This document shows positions 37,901 through 47,700 of a stretch of 64,000 nucleotides of DNA, piece by piece. A program made the translations under genes and the position numbers. This DNA comes from Nomia melanderi. Taxonomy: Eukaryota > Arthropoda > Insecta > Hymenoptera > Halictidae. Under the pieces are notes generated by a model. The model did not search any database and was not told the DNA's origin. It was given only the letters and a program-made list of their open reading frames with translations. How positions within the stretch are numbered: the first letter of the stretch is position 1; each line of letters starts with the position of its first letter. The DNA is taken from positions 6,689,501 through 6,753,500 of the forward strand of contig NC_135003.1 in assembly GCF_051020985.1 (NCBI RefSeq), given 5' to 3'.

Positions 37901-39524
37901 ACTTGACAATCGAAATTCTAAATTAACCGTTACATTTCAAATTCAAATTTACAAGCTAAAAACATTAATTTGTATTTTTATTTTTGCCGCTTTATCTTCT
38001 GGAAAGACACTATTTCATTTTCTCGAGTAATACTACTAAAACACTTGGCAATCGAAATTCTAAATTAATTGTTAAAATTCAAATTCCAATTCAATAGTTA
38101 CAAGTTATGAAATAAACGGTCAACCTAACGCAAACTAAAACCAGAAATTCTCGCTTTTCCCTTTATGTTCTCAAATAATACCATTTCATTTTCTCCAATG
38201 AAATACTACTATTATCCAATTCGGAAGACCAATAAGCAAAAAGTTAAATACTTCATACACTCTTCAAGATTTACCGAATCCTTCTCCCTTCAAATGATCG
38301 GCAAATGACATAGCCGGAAAAAATTACTTTCTTGCTTTGGACGAAAGCGAAGTCTGTCGCGAATCACTGGGACCGCGATAGAAGAAAAGACAGAGGGGAG
38401 ATGCTCGACATCAGAAGTTGCGAAATGCTGCGGCAGCGTGAAGCGTGCAAAATCAGGACGGTCCGAGTCGCGTGGGGACGAGGACAGGGTGCTGATAAAG
38501 GAAATCGCGTAAATTATTCATACCGGGGATCTTTAAGCGCAGGTAACATCGGCAGGAGGTGAGCGGCAATAAAGGGTGTGCGGGGGGTTGAAAGAGGAGC
38601 AGAGGCCAATATTCCTGTCGATTCGCAACGTTTTGCCACCCCCTCAACGTTCCAGCCTCCCTTAAATCCCGCATAAATAATTCACGACGAAAAAGCAACG
38701 CTGGATGCAAAGCTTTTGCATCCCCCGCGACGTCCCCACCTCTTTCCTGCTCTTTCTTCCCTTCTTTTTCGAGAGTCATACCGAACACAAGGTAACAAGA
38801 CGTCCCCGTTCCCCTAGTTCTGGTTCCTTTTGTTTCTTTCGCTGTTAATGTAAGATGGAGTTTAGGGGAAGGAAATGTCGTTGCTCGCTTGGTCCTTTGA
38901 ACGTGAAAGTTATAAGTTTTATGTAGGATGTTCTGGACGTAACTTTTAAGTTCTGGCAACTGGAGCTCTGTGAAATTTGTGATAATGTAACTGAGATTGC
39001 AGGGAAGATGAATGTTAATGTTAAGTTTTTTGTTTTAGTGATCTTTGGATGTTATTTAACCTTAATTCTTTGGGTGGGAGTTCGAATTTGTTATCGTGAG
39101 AATTTCAATTTTGTTAGAACTTAAAAGTTACGATTTATGATTCTGATTTTCTTTTCGGTTTGGTCAAAAGGGTAGAAAAGTGGAGATGTATGTTTACGAA
39201 CCACTTAATCCGGTGCTGTACTGAACTCCATTCAGCACGCCCCTGGCAACTTGTGCAGTTTCGAGTTTGTAAGTGTCCTGCAGCCTCATCAGGGCGACGG
39301 CCGCGCCATTAAGGTCCTCGTCAGTTGGGAATTTAAGGTCGCTCCGTGAGCTCGTGATATTCGTGACGAAAGACTTGCCCACATCCTGGGTTATCAGCTC
39401 CTCGACCCGCTTCCAGTCGGTGGTCAGCCTTTTTACCAGCAGATAAGCGTTGATTGGATTCGACAGGTACTGTTGAATGTTTCTCGAGGCTTCCGTGTGC
39501 TCCCTCGCGTAATCCTCCACGTTT
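31894..39524 (-). CDS. P4HA: Prolyl 4-hydroxylase subunit alpha (5' exon not found)
   Basis: Eight minus-strand exons are resolved, in coding order: 39524-39202, 35701-35534, 33826-33654, 33237-32971, 32793-32569, 32469-32404, 32298-32133 and 31988-31894. All have GT-AG introns and consistent phases, giving 493 residues plus stop. The protein is the ER-luminal Fe(II)/2-oxoglutarate dioxygenase subunit that makes 4-hydroxyproline in collagen-type repeats, working with protein disulfide isomerase. Visible features are the N-terminal dimerisation region, the peptide-binding TPR-like domain (DCFELGR...YYHTVLWM), and a catalytic domain with the iron ligands HxD (EPHFDFA) and distal His (TRHAACP), plus the 2-oxoglutarate-binding Lys in GSKW. 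The four structural cysteines of vertebrate alpha subunits are all present (EMLCRG, KCSY, HAACPV, RPCTL). N-glycosylation sequons include NIT, aligned with the human NLT site. The first resolved exon starts mid-codon, so a signal-peptide exon of about 40-55 residues must lie upstream (above 39.5 kb). Confidence 0.96.
32133..32298 (-). CDS. P4HA: P4HA exon (distal His, 2-oxoglutarate Lys)
   Basis: The exon begins MSDVEQGGGTVF and ends in GSKW plus one base of a valine codon (donor G|GTGCGC). TRHAACPV supplies the third iron ligand, and Lys in GSKW is the 2-oxoglutarate anchor. Reading through the donor adds a few residues and a stop, so splicing is required. Confidence 0.95.
32404..32469 (-). 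CDS. P4HA: P4HA short exon (22 codons)
   Basis: The acceptor is GTTTAG|AAA and the donor TAC|GTAAGT. It encodes KEETNAFKSLGTGNRIATV followed by LYY, matching human AFKELGTGNRIATWLFYM. It is too short for ordinary ORF detection. Confidence 0.93.
32569..32793 (-). CDS. P4HA: P4HA exon (HxD iron-binding motif)
   Basis: This 75-codon, phase 0 exon encodes YRISKSAWL, TAEELQVVNYGIGG and YEPHFDFAR. The His and Asp of HFD are two of the three iron ligands. Confidence 0.95.
32971..33237 (-). CDS. P4HA: P4HA exon (start of catalytic domain)
   Basis: The exon encodes NFTVNDEKVKPW, then RERYEMLCRGE and the segment to RLAQPR (89 codons, phase 0 both ends). It includes two of the conserved cysteines and DPRIVIYHNVIYDEEIE, matching human KPRIIRFHDIISDAEIE. 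It carries one NFT sequon. Confidence 0.94.
33654..33826 (-). CDS. P4HA: P4HA exon (TPR end and basic linker)
   Basis: The acceptor is CGCAG|GA and the donor GAACAA|GTGAGA. The reading is NVARALSMTNELLELVPTHE, then GNRAYY and a lysine-rich, acidic linker (KKKRGEDGQDD), matching human KALLLTKKLLELDPEHQRANGN. It was recovered by translating the minus strand here, where no long open frame exists. Confidence 0.9.
34390..34720. repeat. AATTTGAATTT/AACGATTA degenerate array
   Basis: GAATTTGAATTTGAA-type words alternate with AACGGTTA, AACGATT and AACTGACA words about every 35-40 bases. Similar arrays, in both strands' versions, occur at about 35280-35470, 37740-38110, 40740-40960 and 42880-43440. 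This one lies in a P4HA intron. Confidence 0.5.
35534..35701 (-). CDS. P4HA: P4HA exon (peptide-substrate-binding domain)
   Basis: The exon runs from SDCFELGRQSY to AFSTYMQ and holds the Tyr-rich groove that binds proline-rich peptide (YYHTVLWMQEAM). Both ends split a glycine or alanine codon, and the phases match the neighbouring exons. It contains one NAT sequon. Confidence 0.93.
36318..36870. repeat. Cluster of one 40-70-bp unit in both orientations
   Basis: A unit like AAGAGGGGCAAGGGGAATG, then TCCACTCATGACGCTCGG and TCCGGTAGTTAT, occurs on the plus strand near 36632-36712. On the minus strand it occurs at about 36390-36318, 36545-36490, 36765-36722 and 36866-36790. The copies at 36318-36387 and 36648-36713 form an inverted repeat of about 67 bases, roughly 80% matched. 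It lies in the 3.5-kb P4HA intron. Confidence 0.6.
37740..38110. repeat. AATTTGAATTT/AACGATTA degenerate array (P4HA intron)
   Basis: Words such as AAATTCTAAATTAACCGTTA, AATTCGAATTTGGAG and AAATTCAAATTTACAA recur through the segment. It is the same family as 34390-34720 and non-coding. Confidence 0.45.
39202..39524 (-). CDS. P4HA: P4HA exon (N-terminal region)
   Basis: The acceptor is TTCTAG|A; the first base completes a codon begun in the unseen upstream exon. The donor is AGTG|GTTCGT. The exon encodes VEDYAREHTEA through FPTDEDLNGAAVALMRLQDTYKLET, aligning with human NPVNAFKLMKRL, FISNLT and FPNDEDQVGAAKALLRLQDTYNLDT. It contains one NIT sequon. Confidence 0.93.
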
Positions 39525-42437
39525 CTAGAACAACGTCATCGACACTTTCATCTCGTTCAATCTCCATTAGATTGAAATTTTCTTTCCACTTTGATCTCTT
39601 ATTTCGTTTTACTTGGATATCCTTTCACGAATAAAACCGAAAATAATTTGGAATTTCAAAAGAAAGTAAATACTGATTTTTCGATATTAGTAATTTTGAA
39701 CAGAAGAATTTACGAACTGTTACCAATGTTTTAAATCAAAGCGAACAGAGTGTAGAATAATTGGCTGCTATTTAATGTTGTTCACTAAGAATTTTGGCCG
39801 TGTCAACTTCTCGATTTATAATCATTTTTTATCAATTTTCATAATACATTAGTAAAAGAAATACACTACTATTATTTTCATTATATCAGATTCACGTTGG
39901 AAATTAATTCAGTAGTAATTGAATTCATACTAAATACCACTTGACATACGCAAAAGAAGATACAAAACCTTAAACAGTAAATGCAGCACGTAAAAATGCA
40001 ACGGAGGTGTTCTCGACGAGCGAGCACAGATCATAAATAATTGAATATAGTTCTGCTAATTGCACTTATTTCGTGTTATTATTATTCTACAACGTGGACA
40101 AGGATTACGGAAATCCTGCGCTGGTCCTCCAAAAATTTCATAATAATTAAGCTGACGACTCGACGCGATACTTAATTAACGCGACAGTCGCGCGAAAATA
40201 CAGATTCATATTTCCCGTCGCTGATTATCCCCTTTTATTAATTTTCGGGGAATCCAGGCCGCGTGACGATCTACCATGGACGGTGCTTTTTAATTTAATC
40301 TCCTATCCGGGAACAGGTTTGCGCCCCTGCTCCTTTTATTGTAATTCAGCAGATGCTGCACGTGCGACCCTAGGAGCGCGCGACCGTTGTCATTTTTCCG
40401 TCGCGTTTCGAACAATGACCGTTTCATTACGCGCCATTTTCTACAACGTTTACGTATTTACGTAACGGCGCTCGAGGTAGAAGACTGGAAGGGTGGATTC
40501 CGCGCGATTTAATTAATTTTACTTCTGCTTCCTGGAAAATGTTCCAACAAATCGATATTCCTATCGATTCGAATTCAATTTGAATTTCAAATCGATGAGA
40601 GGATATATTAAGCAATTTTTGAATTGTAAAGTGTTTCGGATTAATCAGGCGAGGCTACTTTTGCGAATGTTTGAAAATGTGAAGCAGAATAGCATTGTGA
40701 ATGTATATTAACGATTAAAGTCCTGTAATTAATGCGAACGTATTAAGTAATGTAACATACAAATTGAACTTGAATTTACAATGACAAATCAATTACCCTT
40801 CTGCTAAATTTCCTTTAGTAAAAGGTTAATTCGAATTTAAATATTCTAATAAGAATAATTATAACACATTCAAGATACAAATTCCAACTAGAATTTGAAC
40901 GATTACAAATTTATAAATTTACACTCGGCAGATTTCAAATTCCGTAGCCCAAGCTCTAATTGAAGTCTGTCCATTAAAGTTTTCATTCTCTCCGACGCAT
41001 TGGAGTCTGTGCTTGGCAACGAATGCCCAAACACAAAATTCCACGAACTCGAATTACGATTTCCCTTAGCACGTCAGAACACTGAAGGGAACCGAACGAT
41101 CGAATTCGTGTTTCGATCGATTCTTTTGTTTCTAATTTCGCCTCGCGAAGTGTTTTGCTCTCGTGCGTCGAAAGTTTGATTGCTTCGTCCGTGGATCCAT
41201 GAAGCGTAGCCGCAATGGGGAAAAGGTGAAGAGAAAAGTGGTTGCACCAGCGCGCGAATTATACAACGCGCGAACTTTCCGGCGGTCAGGGGTTCAAAGT
41301 TCCGCGCCCTCGAATAACAACGTTCGACCGGTCCGCTCTGCGGGAGCTATTGTTAAGAAGATAGGCCACTTGCTTTTCCAGTAATTTAACTTACAAACTT
41401 CGAAGCGGAAAGTTCGCCATGTTGCGGGATCCAAGGAGCAGCGATAACTTCCATCCTCGATCCGCGGATCACAGAAGTTTAAAAAAATTCCATTCTCCAA
41501 AATTTCGTTTGATAAAGTTAGTTATTAGAAACAGAAGGTGTGCAAGTATATTCTGTAGATACAATATTAATTTTAAATCTGATGTGAAACAATAGAACGA
41601 TTATATCGAACAATTATCAAAAATACAAAAGAATATCCAAATAAATATCCGAACTCATAAAATTATCATGAACGAAAGAAAAATAATAGAAGTAAAATGG
41701 CAGTTTCCTATTATCAATCCTCAACCTAAACTGAAGAAAGAATTTCTCACCAAACAATAAAATAAATCTAAATACCAAAATCACAAAACAAGATCGGTCA
41801 GCAGTAGGTTGAAAACGTAGATGATGATACCGAATATTTTAATTAAAAACGCACTCCGGATCCGGCGTCGGAACAGGTGGGCAAAGGCGGCGATCCCCTT
41901 CTTCCGTGATCGGGTAACGATTTAGCAATTCCAGCCGAGGTCCCCGGGCTTTCCATTTCACCCTCCAAATTGGCGACCGCGTTTCCCCAACAAAGACCGA
42001 TGATCCCTGTATCCCGGCGGGCGCGCAACCCCTGGCCGGCAGGCCGCGTTTCCGGGGTTTAAAGAGAGATACAAAGGACTTGGCAAGATGACGAGGGAAT
42101 TATTCAGTCCTGTTCTCTATTTTGCCGGGCACCGGCGCAATAGGCAATAACTGCCTGCCGTAGATAACGACCGGCGTTGTCCACCCCCGCCCTCCCGCGA
42201 GGGACAGAGATAATTCGCGAAGATCGTTCTAGCGAGCACGGAAAAGCCAGCAACCAAAGTGGGATAGGAGGGATCGGGACTCGCCCCCTTCCCGACGTAA
42301 TAATACGTCGCCCCGATGGGAGAGGCGCGTGGCTCGCATGCAGATTTCACCTCGGCCCCTCGATTAATTCTCCTACGATTCCGTTCGACCCTCTTTTTGC
42401 GACGCCTTCGGGATACCAGGACGATGTACCACCTCAA

Positions 42438-42790
42438 ATTCTTACGCGTGCGAACGTTTCTACTTTCAACTGATCCTGAAGAATTCATTTCTCATGAAAA
42501 TATCTTTGTTCTTTTCTCTCGGTTTCTGTTTAGACGGAAATTTTGTTTCTTAGATTGGTGGGTTGGAGGAGAATGTTGGTATTTGAGTTTCAATTTGGAT
42601 TTTGAGTTTGGAATTTCATTCTTACGCGTGCAAACATTTGTGCTTTCGATTGATCATGCAGAATTCATTATTGATTGAAATTTCTTTGTTTCTTTCTTGT
42701 TTTCTTTTGTTTTGGCTTCTGTTTAGATTGGTTGGAGGATATTGTTGGCGTTATGAGGTTGAATTTGGATTTTGCGTTCTAAGATTATAT
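42438..42790. repeat. Tandem dimer, period 180 bp
   Basis: Two copies, starting with TTCTTACGCGTGC at 42439 and TTCTTACGCGTGC at 42619, share AACGTTT/AACATTT, TGATC, GAATTCATT, TTCTGTTTAGA, GATTGG and TTGGAGGA in order. The open frames over the dimer (42316-42802) are probably repeat artefacts. Confidence 0.65.
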
Positions 42791-42879
42791 TGTGATTTGT
42801 AATTTGAATTGTTGTAATTTATTTGTGATCGTGAGTGTAATTGAATTTTATTTTGGATTGGAGTTTAACTTTTGGGTGG

Positions 42880-43440
42880 TATTTGTGTTTGAAACAGAAC
42901 TGTTGAACTAGAATTTTTTACATTTCTGGAATTTGAAGTTAACGCTTTATCGATGAAATTTACGTTTCAGGTTGGGTGTAAATAGATATTCGAATATCGA
43001 AGATTCGAATTATTGATTTCGAAGTTACGCGTTAATGGTGGAACTTCAATTTTAGATAGTCAATAGTAATTTCGATCGTTGCGCGCGAAGTCCGTAACTG
43101 TAATATTTAACTTTGAACGTACATCAGCGAATTTCGAAATAAAATTTTCACGGTTATGATTACATCCGAATTTTAACCGGCAAATCATATTTTAACGATT
43201 ACAACCGAACACAAACTGCAACAGTTAAATTTGTATCGCAACTACTGCGTAACAAACTCAAATGCAAATACGAACTCCAAAGATCAGATTTAAATTTGAA
43301 TTTCAAAACTTCCACGATCATATTTAAATTTGAATCCCAAATCTTGTATAAAAATTTAAACTTCAACGGTCATAGGCAAATTTGTATGTTTATCGTCTCA
43401 TTTAAATTCCAACTTCATTTATTTCGTTCAAATTCAACCA
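42880..43440. repeat. AATTTGAATTT/AACGATTA degenerate array
   Basis: Repeated TTAAATTTGAAT, AACTTCAACGGTCAT and AACGATTACAACCG words occupy this interval immediately after the 180-bp dimer. No coding potential is visible. Confidence 0.45.
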
Positions 43441-44585
43441 TCAACCACTTCAGTCTCGGAACTTTTAAGAAATTCTTCCCCCAAAATCTTTTTCCCATCA
43501 AAATATTAGCTTATTCCTTCATCCACCAATAAACAATATCGAATACAAACAACACAATATCTAACTTACAAATCTCAACCAAAATGAACTACAATAAACT
43601 ACAAACTTGAAACACTTATCAACAAAACAATGTAATGAATCATTCCAATTAAGAAATACCACAAGTTTCCATTTCACTATGCAAATTTCCGAATAATTCC
43701 CAAAACCGACATTCTTTTTAACCATAGATTTCCACGAAAAATCGCACATAAACTTCCTTATCGCAACAGAAAAATTCCCTAGAACCTGTTGGCCCCCCTG
43801 ATTTATCCCCACACCAACTTCCTCAGCCCTAGGGTCATCTTTCAACAATCACGTGTGCCGCATAGATCGCAGCCAGATCGTAAATCATTCTCCCGCACCG
43901 ATGTCGGTTTCTTAACCTCCTGATAATCCCGATCTCGCGGAGAAATAGTGGCACGGGGCCGAAGGAACGCAGAAATCTTCGAGATTAGGGGAATGTCGAG
44001 GGCCGTGGGCTAGGAGCGAGAGGAAAAAAGCGAACGCCGGGATGGGAAAGGATAAAACAGGGAGTCAGATGGACGATAGGGAAGGACAATTTCATTTCGA
44101 GAGGCCGCAATGTATTCCCCGGATATCGGGGATGTCCCTCGCGGCAGATCGCGCGTTTTCTTTTGGCTCCCGGATTTTCTCCGGTCGTTCAACTCGTCGG
44201 ATTGAGGACACAGGAGGAGGGGCGTAGAACGGTCATTCGCGTGATCGGACTCGGACCGTAGATAACGAGGGGAAACGCTCATGCAAATGCGAACGGAATG
44301 GAAACTCTCCACCGAAACACCATGCTTTATCGCGCAGCTAATTCGACGGGATTCGCGGACGATACGCGGCCACGAACGAGTTCAGATCTCATAGTTTCAG
44401 GGGAAGGAAAACCATTTCCTTGACGATGCTTCGAGTAACCAGTATAGCGACGTTTACAGTGGAGATTGATTGAGCAATTTAGGGAATGTGGTTTGTTTTG
44501 TTTGAACCTTTTAGGGGGTCTATTTGGTGTAGGGGTTTTATGACCTTTGTTACTTTGGAAGATTTTTATTTATAGTTAGGTTTAG

Positions 44586-44740
44586 AATTTGGATATTTCT
44601 GTTGGAATTTGAGACCATTCAGATTTGAAATTTGAATATGTTTGTTGGAATATGTGACTGTTGAGCTTTTAAGTTTGAATACGTTCGTTGGAATATAAGA
44701 TCGTTAAAATTTGAAATTTGAATTTTTCGGTTGGAGGATA
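44586..44740. repeat. Minisatellite, about four 45-52-bp units
   Basis: The pattern AATTTGAATATGTTTGTTGGAA followed by TATGAGACCGTT recurs with starts near 44589, 44632, 44683 and 44722. Copies are diverged but in phase. Confidence 0.5.
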
Positions 44741-47700
44741 ATTACATATTCCGAATTAGTCGAATATAAATGTTTCATCTCGTGATATTTTTGCGAAGAT
44801 ATTCGGAATATCATTCTTGGTAAATTTTATCCGACTCCATTCGCCAGCGCCTTGGTCGATACAAGCTATTCCGCGGGGGATGAATTTCTGTTTAAGTACA
44901 TCCGCGTGGCAACGGTTCGCGTTTTTCACTTCGCGACGCTCCGCGGACAATGCCGTTCCATTTTGCCGGAGAAAAGAAGGGGCCTCGATTTTCGTCGCGA
45001 CGATCCCTGTCGGAAATTGCATGGAAGGCAGTATGGCTCGGCGGCAGTGACGCACGCGACGAGAGAAATACGGATGATTGCGACGACCCACGTTGATGGA
45101 TGGTGACGTTGTTACACAATGCGTTAGCACGCGTTCACGGAACGGTACTTAAAGAGTGTTCTCGGTTGTTACGATGTAACAGCGCCATTTCCACCAATGT
45201 CTCCGCGGAATATGCACGTACACTTTCGTTAATCATATATTTTGCTGTCGGACAATTTTATTTTTGCTCCGAATATCGTGGAATCGATAGGACATGTATT
45301 TATTCATGAAATAGTACGATATTTATACTCAATTCAGATACGATAGGTTAATTAACTCCGAGGTCCACAAATTTACACAAGTCAATTCCTAATTATGTCA
45401 ATCATCAATTTGAAGCTTCACAAATTTAGAAATGCCAATAAAGACGATAAATAATTACGAACATTCTCCGCTTGATTTTCATATACCACAAATTTAGAGA
45501 AGTTAATCTCTGAACATAAATGATTGTTTTACATATAATTTATTAGTTCTGGCGAGGGTATTTTAAAACTTAGAGTTGCCCCTCGAATCTTCCCCGCAAA
45601 TCAATTATTCATCGAAAAGTTTCAGTCGGTTTTAGTGACCGCATCGCGAACCGCCAAAAATCACGAACGAAATTCTTGGCCGCACCGTGGCTCATCAAGA
45701 CTAATGAATAATTCCAGCGGCCAATGCAAATCGACCATGTTGAACATTAAGATTCTCCTCGTTAGTGCCGTGTCCCGGCGCGTCTAATTCATCCTTCTTA
45801 AAGATACCGTTTAAGTTGATCGTGGGAGGCGGTCAACTATTGTTCCAAGAGGGTTGGAAAGCGGATTAAAAAAATTTCCGGAGAGTCGTGCCCGACGGAC
45901 TAAGAAAAGAAAGAAAAATTTCAAGATTATGAAACACGTTTATAATCCCGACTCTTGTACAGGGTATACAGAATATTACATTTTACACGCTAAATTATAA
46001 TCAATTCTCTATCTCTATGTATTAACATTTTAAAAACAATGTAGTGTTTAATGTATTGATAGCAATTGATTAATTCAGAACGACCCACTCCTTTAATAAT
46101 AGAGAATACTAGAATAACAGAATTAATAATCAACAATCGTAAACGAACCTAATTTTCGAATATCCACGGTATACACTAAACTGCAATAAAACGTTATTAT
46201 TAATAAATAAACATTACGAAATACACTTTCAAGAAAGATGAATTGTCAATGTTTGGAATAAGGGAATTGACAAGAGGGTCACTGGAGCCTGGGAAGAATT
46301 CCAGTCAAAGTTCACGAAGATTTCAGCTTCGATCTTGTCGATCACACAGCGGCACGGATAATGACAGTACGAGTCCAGCCACTTTCGCGAGAGCACGTTG
46401 CAGCGTCAGGTCGGTGAGGTCGTCGTCGTCGTCGGCGGGACCCGCCATTATTTTAATTGCTTCCATCAGAGGGAACGAGCCGCAGGACAACTCCGTGGAG
46501 ACGTTACACGACGCCCCCGTAAAGGACACGGGCCGGGTGTCGTTGGTCGTCCCTGTGGTTTTCGGAGGACTTTCTCACGGCTCGCCTCCCCCCGAAAGGG
46601 GAGCTGGCTGAAGTATTATCTTAATTAGAATTGTAACCGCCATTAAGCACGAGCCGTGTCTTCCGCGCGCCACTTTCCTTCTTTACTTTTCTCTTTGCTA
46701 CCGCCCAGACACGGGTTTTCCTTAAGCGGGGTCTGCTCGACACGACCCGACAAAACTGTTTAGCGCGTCGTTTAGCCGAGGTCTTGTGCACTGACTTTGA
46801 AATGATCCTCGTTGCACTTCGTAGAGGAGAATAAAGTGTAACGTAATTTAGAGAATATATAGTAATCGTATAAAATGTAGAAGAGTGAGCAACGCATTGG
46901 TTCAATGAAGTTTAATTCAATGAGGTTCGATTTAGTTACTACTGTTTTAAGGCAGATCCAGATAATGATGTTCAGCCTTTCGAGGGTAGACGTCGTCATT
47001 TTGACATCACATTTTCGTGTCTGTAATATAAAGTTGCTAGCAAATATTGAATTATTCAAATAGTTCTCTCGTTCTCTAATATTTCGAAATACTATATAGA
47101 CTTAGCTACCTCTGCCGAAGATTTTGAACATTTTAGAAGGTTCTTGTACGTAAAAGGTAGAGGAAGGAAAAACTGTGTAATTTAAGAAATTAGTTACATC
47201 ATATCGACCTTCCTGAAGAGGTACTCATATCACGTTCAGTACTAGTATCTCATTTTCTCCCAACATGCCACGTTACCCAGATTAATTCGTCGACAGACCT
47301 CCGCGCGAGAAAACCGCCAGAAAATATGCCCGTGAACTCCGCTACTCCGAGAACCTTCGTTTAACTTCAATATGCGTAAATAACGCCGAGACACGCACGC
47401 CGAGCCCAGGAACTTCAACGAAGTTACAATCATCCCCAGGAAATTGGAAACTAAAGTTTCATACTTTTATCGCAACACGCTACAAGCAGAAACGATTAAC
47501 CCAGAACATGGCGTGTTTGCGCTCATCCACCGGGCGTTAGAAAAAATCTCTACGAAAATGCGAACGGAATTCAGCAGGTGTTACCTGTGAATTACTATTG
47601 CCAACCGAGACTCGTGACCTCTGTCAGCGTGCCGAATGAAAACAGTGCTCCCCGTTCCAATCAGCGCCCTTCTTCGACCCACTTTCGACTTAACAGTGCT

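Noticed and set aside
38453..38959. 168-codon minus-strand frame between P4HA exons
   Set aside because: It lies within the 3.5-kb P4HA intron, has low-complexity basic and acidic runs, and has no alignment to the P4HA family.
44010..45130. Overlapping frames of 60-124 codons on both strands
   Set aside because: They are mutually overlapping, lack domains and splice context, and lie in CpG-rich patches.
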